This document shows positions 7,475 to 13,832 of a stretch of DNA of 19,337 bases, one piece after another. Within the stretch, counting starts at the first letter, position 1. The number at the start of each line of letters is the position of its first letter. The stretch spans positions 1 through 19,337 of the forward strand of contig CAMDGJ010000023.1 in the NCBI GenBank assembly GCA_945897545.1. The letters run 5' to 3'. The position numbers and the translations under genes are program-made. Source of the stretch: Flavobacterium psychrophilum (GTDB lineage: Bacteria > Bacteroidota > Bacteroidia > Flavobacteriales > Flavobacteriaceae). Under the pieces are notes generated by a model. That model searched no databases and had not been told where the DNA came from. It saw only the letters and a program-made list of their open reading frames with translations.

Positions 7475-8911
7475 ATGAGTTCAGAAAATTCACAAACCAA
7501 ATGGGGACAATTTATTCCCTTAGCAACCGTCTTCTTTTTTTGGGGGTTTGTTGCCGCCAGTAATGACATTTTAATTCCGGTATTCAAAAAAGCATTTGAT
7601 TTGACGCAAAGCCAAAGTCAATTTGTATCCATCGCTTTTTATATTTCTTATACTGTAGGTTCCCTAATATATATGGGGGTTTCTCTATTAATTGGGAAAG
7701 ATTTAGTTAATAAAATTGGCTATAAAAATGGATTGGCATTGGGATTGGTCATTTCAGCTCTCGGGACATTGTTGTTTTACCCTGCTGCAAATACAGGTTC
7801 CTATCCTTTAATGTTGGCGGGTTTATTCACTGTTGGGTTGGGTTTTTCGTTACAGCAAACGGTTGCCAATCCATTGGCAATTGCATTGGGGCCTATAAAA
7901 ACAGGTTCGCAACGGTTGACTTTGGCAGGAGGAATCAATAATTTCGGAACAACTATTGGACCCCTAATTGTGAGTTTCGCTATTTTTGGTGCCGCAGCAA
8001 ACGGGAGTACGGACATGAGTATTGAAAGCGTTAAAATTCCTTATTTAATATTGGGATTGGCATTCCTGCTTGTTGCGGTTCTTTTAAAATTCTCTTCGTT
8101 ACCAGAACATCCTGAAACAATAGAAGAATCAGCAGAAGATGCGGCATCTTCAAAAAATTCTGCATTGCAATATCCTCAACTGGTCATGGGAATGATAGCC
8201 ATTTTTCTTTATGTGGGGGTCGAGGTTTCCACGGCGAGTAACTTGCCGGCGTATATGGAAAGTAAATTAGGGTTTGCCATTGGCGATATTGCGCCTTATA
8301 TTTCATTGTATTGGGCGAGTTTGATGATTGGTCGTTGGACTGGAGCGGTTGAAGCTTTTACCGATAATATGACCACTCAAAAAATGCTGCGCTTCTTTGC
8401 TCCCTATTTAGCTTTCGGTGTTTTCTTGCTGGTTAATGCCATTGCAAAACACGACTTGACTCCTTTCTATGTTTATGGATTAATTATTTTGGTGTTAATT
8501 GCTGCCGATATGGCCAGCAAAGGAAATCCAGCCAGAATGTTGTTGATTTTTTCTGCATTAGGAATTGTAGCCTTGTTTACAGGAATGGCAACAACAGGAA
8601 TGATAAGCGTTTATGCTTTTACAAGTGTTGGTTTATTTTGTAGCACACTTTGGCCTTGCATCTTTACTTTGGCAGTAAGCGGATTAGGGAAGTACACCAG
8701 TCAAGGGAGTAGTTTCTTGATTATGATGATTATGGGGGGTGGAATTGTAAGTTGGACTCAAGGATTAGTTTCAGATAGCATCGGTATCCAAAACAGTTAC
8801 ATTGTTGGCGTTGTTTGTTTTGCTTATTTGGCATTTTATGCTTGGAAAGTGAGCGGAATTCTAAGAACTCAGGGAATAGATTTTGATACAAAAATCAGCG
8901 GAGGTCATTAA
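7475..8911 (+). CDS. MFS sugar importer, FucP/FHS family
   Basis: Inner-membrane sugar:proton symporter of the fucose-permease type (478 residues, about 12 hydrophobic segments), presumably importing L-rhamnose or a related monosaccharide made by the neighbouring enzymes; the substrate is inferred from context only. Family marks are the N-terminal FFFWGFVAASNDILIPVFK (20-38), QQTVANPLAIALGP (127-140) and GGINNFGTTIGP (152-163). Asp31 aligns with the proton-coupling Asp46 of E. coli FucP. The position matching FucP Glu135 appears to be Gln128. A hydrophilic, acidic central loop (about 209-232) separates the two halves, as expected. The ATG at 7475 is the first in frame and starts immediately before the first conserved segment. 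Confidence 0.88.
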   Translation: MSSENSQTKWGQFIPLATVFFFWGFVAASNDILIPVFKKAFDLTQSQSQFVSIAFYISYTVGSLIYMGVSLLIGKDLVNKIGYKNGLALGLVISALGTLLFYPAANTGSYPLMLAGLFTVGLGFSLQQTVANPLAIALGPIKTGSQRLTLAGGINNFGTTIGPLIVSFAIFGAAANGSTDMSIESVKIPYLILGLAFLLVAVLLKFSSLPEHPETIEESAEDAASSKNSALQYPQLVMGMIAIFLYVGVEVSTASNLPAYMESKLGFAIGDIAPYISLYWASLMIGRWTGAVEAFTDNMTTQKMLRFFAPYLAFGVFLLVNAIAKHDLTPFYVYGLIILVLIAADMASKGNPARMLLIFSALGIVALFTGMATTGMISVYAFTSVGLFCSTLWPCIFTLAVSGLGKYTSQGSSFLIMMIMGGGIVSWTQGLVSDSIGIQNSYIVGVVCFAYLAFYAWKVSGILRTQGIDFDTKISGGH

Positions 8912-9382
8912 AAAATTATCCCAATGGATATTTTAGGACGAGACCCGTAATCCTGTATATTTATATTTACATCAACCCGTTGGGTGCAATTAATGAAATC
9001 TGTTAAAAATGACTCATTTCGATTAAAATTTATAGTCAATTTGAACTCAAATGTCCGTCTGAGCTTGTCGAAGACTTAAAAAAATGACACTTCGACAAGC
9101 TCAGTGTGACAAATTGCTGGCAATTAGCCATGAAAAATAATTACACCCAACGGGTTTACATCCATTAGCAAATAAAACTGAAAATTGGATTGAGAGACCT
9201 AATAAAAATAAATATTTTATGTTGACGGTACAACAATAAGAACCCTAAAGGTATTGGATGCCATAAGTAACTAGTTTAGAACAAGAGTTCGTAAAGAAGT
9301 TGTTCCTTCTTCGAATTACATTAGCAATAAAAAATAATAATCTGTTTTGAATTTATTCAAAAAAATAAATCTATAATTGACA
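8912..9382. other. 471-bp intergenic region occupied by a MITE-like insertion
   Basis: No gene is visible. About 180 bp are a small element with terminal inverted repeats (8974-9156). The remaining parts (8912-8973 and 9157-9382) are AT-rich, without a recognisable terminator for the MFS gene or a clear TAnnTTTG promoter for the sulfatase gene. Confidence 0.6.
8974..9156. mobile_element. MITE-like element with terminal inverted repeats, copy 1
   Basis: The left end AACCCGTTGGGTGCAATTAA (8974-8993) matches the inverse of the right end (9137-9156) at 18 of 20 positions. The 6-bp sequence TACATC occurs immediately outside both ends (8968-8973 and 9157-9162), a plausible target-site duplication, and it extends to 8 bp if the terminal TT is counted. 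The interior has a perfect 15-bp hairpin, CTGAGCTTGTCGAAG (9059-9073) with CTTCGACAAGCTCAG (9090-9104). No transposase is encoded, so movement would need one in trans. A diverged second copy is at 13168-13363. Confidence 0.7.
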
Positions 9383-12313
9383 ATGAACGGCATAATTAAA
9401 ACCATAAAAAGCACTGGAATAGTACTTGTATTTTTATTTTTTTGGCAAGAAAGTACAGCTCAGAAAGAAGTTACTGTTCCAAATACAATACATAATTTTC
9501 AAAAAAAGAAAACAGATCGACCTAATATTATTTTTATTCTAACAGATGATCAACGTTGGGACGCCATTGGATATGCGGGCAATCCACTGGCATACACGCC
9601 ACAAATGAATAAACTTGCAGAACAAGGAGTTTTTTTTAAAAACGCCATCGCTACAACGCCAATTTGCTCGGCGAGTAGAGCGAGTATTTTGAGTGGACTG
9701 CAAGAGAGAACACATAAATATAACTTTCAAACCGCAGATATCAGGGATGAATACATGCGAAATGCTTTCCCTAAACTATTACGAGATGCAGGGTATTACA
9801 CTGCTATGTATGGTAAATTCGGCGTTTCTTACTCCCATCTAGACCTCTTATTTGACGATTATGAGGAGTACGATTTACGTTACGATAAAAAAGACAGGTC
9901 CAGTTATTATTACAAAACGATAGACAAAGACACGGTGCATTTGACACGGTATACCGGGCATAAAGCCTTGCAGTTTTTAGACCATGTGCCTACAGACAAA
10001 CCTTTTTGTTTACAATTGAGTTTTAGTGCTCCACATGCCAGTGACAATACAAAAGAACAGTTTTTCTGGGATCAGACGAATGACCACGTATTAAAAGACG
10101 TTACCATTCCCAATCTAACTTTAGGAGAACAAAAATATCACGACTCATTGCCAAAAATGGTAAAAGATGGTTTTAACCGATTAAGATGGGGATGGCGTTA
10201 TGACACTCCCGAAAAATACCAACACAGTATAAAAGGGTATTATCGAATGATTGCGGGCATTGATGACGAAATAGAAAAAATCCGTGAAAAATTAAAAACC
10301 CAAGGGCTTGATAAAAACACTGTTATTATTTTAATGGGAGACAATGGTCAATTTTTGGGAGAACGTCAAATAGCCGGAAAATGGCTCATGTATGACAATT
10401 CTATAAAAGTACCTTTGATTGTTTTTGACCCTCGTGTTAAAAAACAACACAAAGACATAGCGGCAATGGCTTTAAATGTAGATATTTCCGCCACAATTTT
10501 AGACTTGGCAGAAGTAAAAATACCAAAGACATCACATGGAAAAAGTTTGATGCCTTTTGTCCGAACAAAAAATGCAAATTTAGATAGAGATGCCGTATTG
10601 ATTGAGCATTTGTGGGAATTTGATAAAATACCCCCTAGTGAAGGAGTGCGAACTACTAAATGGAAATATTTTAGATATGTAAACGATAAGTCTATTGAAG
10701 AATTGTACGACTTAGAAAAAGACCCAAAAGAGCTTGTTAATCTTGTAAAAAACCAACAGTATGCTAGCGTTTTAAAAGAATTAAAGACGACTTGTGATAA
10801 CTTGATTGCCCAGCGTAAAGATCCTTATTCTTCAATTGCCACAAACTTAAACATCAACTTTGGTACTCCAGCCGAAAAAGCAATTAGTACGACAAAAAAA
10901 CCAATCTTTGGATGGGAAGTTCCTAAAGAGGCGGTCTTTCAATCTGCCTACCAAATATTGGTAGCCTCGTCACAGGAAAATCTAGCTAAAAATATTGGGG
11001 ATGCATGGAATAGCGGACAGGTTAGAATAAAATCTTCCACAAACAATGTGTATCTGGGGAAACCGCTCGAAGAAAATACAAATTATTTTTGGAAGGTGCG
11101 TGTTTGGGATACTGACAATCGATTGAGTGACTACTCCAAAGAAAGTGCCTTTCAGATTGTGACAAATGACAAATCCATCCCTAATCCTATAAATAATAGT
11201 TCCAGTTCTTTTTCTAGTTCCAATGCTTCTTTGGATGCGCTATGGAACGCTTCTAAAGTTGCAACTGTAAAAGACCCCAGTTTCGATGAAAGTAAGTTGA
11301 CTATTTCCCATGCGTATTGCAAACAATTGAGCGATTATGTATTTGATACGAATTATAGTATCAGCAGAAACAGGATCGAAAAATTTATGGAAACACTTTC
11401 TCCTAAACCGGAAGATATCACCTGTATCTCTTTAATGCTTTTGGAAGATTACCAGTATACCGGAAATGAGGCATTGATTCAAAAATACTATGAAAAAATA
11501 AAGCAGGCTACAGATCTAAATCAACTTCAAAAAGACGGTTTGCTAGTCGATGAGTCTAAAAAGAAAACAATGGTTGAAAATTCGTATCACTATAAAAACC
11601 TGGAATTACTTTCAAAATTCGCGCAATTGTTGCATAAGGATAGTGATTTGTTGCCGTATGACTTGCAAGCTTTAATGGTTAAAAAAGCCATTCAGAAAAG
11701 TTTTCTAAATGAGAAAGGGTTTTTTACGGACGTTTTAGGTGCCAAAACCACCTCAGTCGCTGCAAACATACTGGCACTTGCTTTTAATTTAGTTCCTACC
11801 CAAAACAGAAGTGCCGTTATACAGTATATAAGTACGATAGATCTCAAAGAAGTTCAAGACTCTGAGTTTTTGTTTTTAATGCAATCCTTATACGATGCAG
11901 ATGAAACCGATTTGAGCACTAAATTGTTACAAAAGCAAAGTGCAAACGGAGATGCAACTGAAGGTATAGTAAAAATACCAGCGATTGTTGTCTCTAGAAA
12001 TATTTGGGGAATCCAGCCTAAAACACCTGGTTTTTCTGCTGTTTCCATTCATCCAAAATTAAATGGCATTCAAAAAAGCGCCATAGTACTGCCTACCGCA
12101 AAAGGGCTGATTAAAGGAACTTATAAATACGTGTCTTTTAGAAAACAAATCTATACCATTGAATTACCATCAACGATGATTGGTACATTTGAAATGGAAT
12201 TTTCCAAAGAGCATATTGTAAAAGTAAATGGTCAAAAAATAGCCACCGCCTTCGGAAGCCTTCGTTTGATGCCAGGAATAAATACGATAGAATTGATTGT
12301 CAATACTTTTTAA
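9383..12313 (+). CDS. S1-type sulfatase fused to a GH78-like module lacking catalytic residues
   Basis: Secreted two-part protein, 976 residues from the ATG at 9383; a TTG two codons earlier is a less likely start. Residues 1-26 are a signal peptide (ESTAQ). Residues 46-480 are a formylglycine sulfatase: metal ligands TDDQ (54-57), modification motif CSASR (95-99, Cys95), SAPH (215-218), and GDNGQFLGE (319-327). Residues about 497-592 are an Fn3-like GH78 N module (AYQILVASS, NYFWKVRVWD) close to that of the GH78 at 4452. Residues about 605-880 resemble a shortened GH78 helical barrel (SVAANILALAFNLVP, TPGFSAVSIHPKL), but the DCPQRE and WEHW motifs are absent, so rhamnosidase activity is unlikely. 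The module may bind or position rhamnose-containing substrate. Sulfatase-GH78 fusions are known from ulvan loci (Formosa agariphila). No T9SS tail is seen. rhaM follows after 14 bp, implying an operon. Confidence 0.92.
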   Translation: MNGIIKTIKSTGIVLVFLFFWQESTAQKEVTVPNTIHNFQKKKTDRPNIIFILTDDQRWDAIGYAGNPLAYTPQMNKLAEQGVFFKNAIATTPICSASRASILSGLQERTHKYNFQTADIRDEYMRNAFPKLLRDAGYYTAMYGKFGVSYSHLDLLFDDYEEYDLRYDKKDRSSYYYKTIDKDTVHLTRYTGHKALQFLDHVPTDKPFCLQLSFSAPHASDNTKEQFFWDQTNDHVLKDVTIPNLTLGEQKYHDSLPKMVKDGFNRLRWGWRYDTPEKYQHSIKGYYRMIAGIDDEIEKIREKLKTQGLDKNTVIILMGDNGQFLGERQIAGKWLMYDNSIKVPLIVFDPRVKKQHKDIAAMALNVDISATILDLAEVKIPKTSHGKSLMPFVRTKNANLDRDAVLIEHLWEFDKIPPSEGVRTTKWKYFRYVNDKSIEELYDLEKDPKELVNLVKNQQYASVLKELKTTCDNLIAQRKDPYSSIATNLNINFGTPAEKAISTTKKPIFGWEVPKEAVFQSAYQILVASSQENLAKNIGDAWNSGQVRIKSSTNNVYLGKPLEENTNYFWKVRVWDTDNRLSDYSKESAFQIVTNDKSIPNPINNSSSSFSSSNASLDALWNASKVATVKDPSFDESKLTISHAYCKQLSDYVFDTNYSISRNRIEKFMETLSPKPEDITCISLMLLEDYQYTGNEALIQKYYEKIKQATDLNQLQKDGLLVDESKKKTMVENSYHYKNLELLSKFAQLLHKDSDLLPYDLQALMVKKAIQKSFLNEKGFFTDVLGAKTTSVAANILALAFNLVPTQNRSAVIQYISTIDLKEVQDSEFLFLMQSLYDADETDLSTKLLQKQSANGDATEGIVKIPAIVVSRNIWGIQPKTPGFSAVSIHPKLNGIQKSAIVLPTAKGLIKGTYKYVSFRKQIYTIELPSTMIGTFEMEFSKEHIVKVNGQKIATAFGSLRLMPGINTIELIVNTF

Positions 12314-12327
12314 TAGAAATAAATATC

Positions 12328-12642
12328 ATGAAACGAATTGCCTTTAAAATGCACCTCAAAAAGGGTCAAAAAGAAGTTTATATCAAGCGGCACAATGAAT
12401 TATGGGGCGAATTAAAAAGCCTGCTGAAAGAATCTGGCGTACATGAATATTCCATCTTTTTAGATGAAGAAACCAATACTTTATTTGGTTTTCAAAAAGT
12501 GAATGGTGACGCAGGTTCCCAAGATTTGGGACAAACAGAGATTGTAAAAAAATGGTGGGATTTTATGGCGGATATTATGGAAGTTAATGAAGATAATTCA
12601 CCCGTGACAGTTGCATTAAATGAAGTTTTTTATTTGGAATAA
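12328..12642 (+). CDS. rhaM: L-rhamnose mutarotase
   Basis: Cytoplasmic enzyme interconverting the alpha and beta anomers of L-rhamnose, feeding rhamnose isomerase. It has 104 residues, the standard size. It matches RhaM throughout: RHNELW (21-26, catalytic His22), HEYSIFLD (34-41), VKKWWDFMADIM and the C-terminal NSPVTVALNEVFYLE. It starts 14 bp after the sulfatase stop and is most likely co-transcribed with it. It is the clearest evidence that the locus handles L-rhamnose. The other catabolic genes (isomerase, kinase, aldolase) are not in the window. Confidence 0.95.
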   Translation: MKRIAFKMHLKKGQKEVYIKRHNELWGELKSLLKESGVHEYSIFLDEETNTLFGFQKVNGDAGSQDLGQTEIVKKWWDFMADIMEVNEDNSPVTVALNEVFYLE

Positions 12643-12859
12643 TTCGTTTTAGGAACTGGACTTGCAAATAAAACCCGCAGTATTAGTTAAGCAACAGTTT
12701 TAAAATTATTTTCTGTAAAAAAATGATTTGGATACTTACAAATAAATGGTTTTTCAAAAAATAAAAACTAAAAAATAGGATGCTTTAGTTTCTACTACTA
12801 GAACTGGTGGTACAAATACCTTATTTGAATGGCTAAACTAAAAAGTGACAAAAGAAAAG

Positions 12860-13003
12860 ATGCCTAACTTCAAAGTGAAAAGTAGTAAATGGATTTGTAA
12901 AAAGTGGAAAAGCCTAAAATCAACTATTTGTATGCCGGAATTAATAATCAGCATCCTATTTTCAATTTTGATAACAACCCTTTTAATACTTATTATAGAA
13001 TAA
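12860..13003 (+). CDS. Possible 47-residue single-span membrane peptide
   Basis: Small frame starting MPNFKVKSSKW, basic in its first 20 residues, then a hydrophobic stretch of about 20 residues (LIISILFSILITTLLILII, about 28-46) at the very C terminus. It ends 21 bp before a strong terminator. AT-rich DNA readily gives such frames by chance and an overlapping frame (12904-13014) looks at least as protein-like, so this may not be a gene. No family is recognised. Confidence 0.22.
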   Translation: MPNFKVKSSKWICKKWKSLKSTICMPELIISILFSILITTLLILIIE

Positions 13004-13024
13004 AAAAACAATAAAGATTTACGC

Positions 13025-13064
13025 TGCCCCCAATTAGTTAGTCACTATCTGGGGGCATTTTTTT
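13025..13064 (+). terminator. Strong intrinsic terminator
   Basis: TGCCCCCA (13025-13032) pairs perfectly with TGGGGGCA (13050-13057), with a 17-nt loop and seven T residues directly after (13058-13064). It is the best terminator in the window and probably ends the sulfatase-rhaM transcript, which would then have a 3' region of about 380 nt, unless a small gene lies in between. Confidence 0.85.
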
Positions 13065-13167
13065 GGAACTAAAAAAACTAATTATTTTGTCATTCCCTGT
13101 GAGTCTCAACGCAAGATAGTAGGGACGCTTTACAGCGTGACAAACGGGGTGGTAAAATGGGATTAAA

Positions 13168-13363
13168 AACCTGTTAGGTGTAATTATATTTCATGCTTAA
13201 TTTATTGTAATTTTTCACACTGTCCCGAAACTTCGGGAGTACGAAATGTCTCTTTTTTTTTGTCTTCGACAAGCTCAGACTGACATTTAATTTCTAATTG
13301 GATTTAATTTTAACTCTGAAAGTTAATTACTTGAAACCATTTATTAATTACACCTAACGGGTT
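13168..13363. mobile_element. MITE-like element with terminal inverted repeats, copy 2
   Basis: The left end AACCTGTTAGGTGTAATTA (13168-13186) matches the inverse of the right end (13345-13363) at 18 of 19 positions. The ends are clearly related to those of the element at 8974-9156. The interior holds a hairpin TCCCGA/TCGGGA (13223-13238) and one arm of the CTTCGACAAGCTCAG repeat (13264-13278). No target duplication is visible, consistent with an older or rearranged copy. Confidence 0.65.
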
Positions 13364-13414
13364 CAATGTTTGGTATAATTTGCGTACCGAGACCGAAGGT
13401 CGAATAGACGAAGT

Positions 13415-13449
13415 AATTTGCGGTGAATATCTCGGGGGTTCTGCCCCGA
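13415..13449. repeat. Dispersed hairpin element related to the 4309-4355 palindrome
   Basis: AATTTGCGGTGAATA (13415-13429) is the exact inverse of 4309-4323. It is followed by a hairpin TCGGGG (13432-13437) with CCCCGA (13444-13449). The part beyond the shared 15 bp in the other copy (GGGCAGCGTTCCAGAAG, inverted) is loosely similar, so both appear to belong to one intergenic repeat family. Confidence 0.5.
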
Positions 13450-13691
13450 AGTAGTTTAATAATCTTCTCCAAAATCACTAACACTAAATAAATATCGCAA
13501 AGTTTTTAGAATTTATTTTTTGACTTTATTAAAATTTTGAAAAACATCCCATTTCTGAATTCATACCATTAAATGCTGTTAAATACTCCGATAACAAGCC
13601 GTGCAATGCCCCTATTATTTAAAAATAGACCAAAGGGAATCTCTAATGAATTGAGGTCGAAAGGTTAAAAAAATAAAATATTCTAATTTAA

Positions 13692-13713
13692 CAGGACAGC
13701 GCAGGATAGTTAA
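13692..13713. repeat. Paired CAGGATAG motif, copy 2
   Basis: Reads CAGGACAG then CAGGATAG with a 10-bp period, followed by TTAA, and matches 2553-2574 at 20 of 22 positions. It lies 119 bp before the ATG of the secreted protein at 13833. A possible -7 element TAGTTTTG (13729-13736) follows 15 bp later, which would place the motif in an upstream regulatory position. Confidence 0.4.
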
Positions 13714-13728
13714 GAGTTTTGGTTTTGA

Positions 13729-13736
13729 TAGTTTTG
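13729..13736 (+). promoter_or_regulatory. Candidate -7 element before the 850-residue surface protein
   Basis: TAGTTTTG fits TAnnTTTG and lies 96 bp before the ATG. No well-placed TTG is seen at -33, so the support is weak. The predicted leader would contain a near-tandem TTAACTAACT repeat (13797-13821). Confidence 0.25.
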
Positions 13737-13832
13737 TTTCTCTATATAAGATAATCCTATTTATTCCTTATAAAAAAAGACCTGAATATAGCATTATTAA
13801 CTAACTGATTAACTAACTAACACATTAAAAAA

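Larger units (their letters stand above)
12643..13832. other. 1190-bp gap with terminator, MITE-like element and possible decayed coding
   Basis: The part up to 13020 is AT-rich with short open snippets in shifting frames (for example TRTGGTNTLFEWLN ending at 12840, and a 36-codon frame 12904-13014), which may be remnants of a decayed gene. A terminator follows at 13025, then a MITE-like element (13168-13363), a dispersed hairpin element (13415-13449), featureless AT-rich DNA to about 13690, and finally the presumed promoter region of the gene at 13833. There is no convincing full gene. Confidence 0.5.

Noticed and set aside
9377..9382. TTG as start codon of the sulfatase fusion
   Set aside because: An ATG follows two codons later at 9383 and gives a complete signal peptide; the TTG adds nothing.
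9383..12313. Assembly or frameshift artefact joining a sulfatase and a rhamnosidase gene
   Set aside because: The frame is continuous, the linker is normal in composition, and similar fusions are known in rhamnose-glycan loci.
13080..13145. Possible ncRNA hairpin (GACGCTTTACAGCGT)
   Set aside because: The stem is short, there is no promoter or terminator specific to it, and it resembles ordinary intergenic repeat debris.
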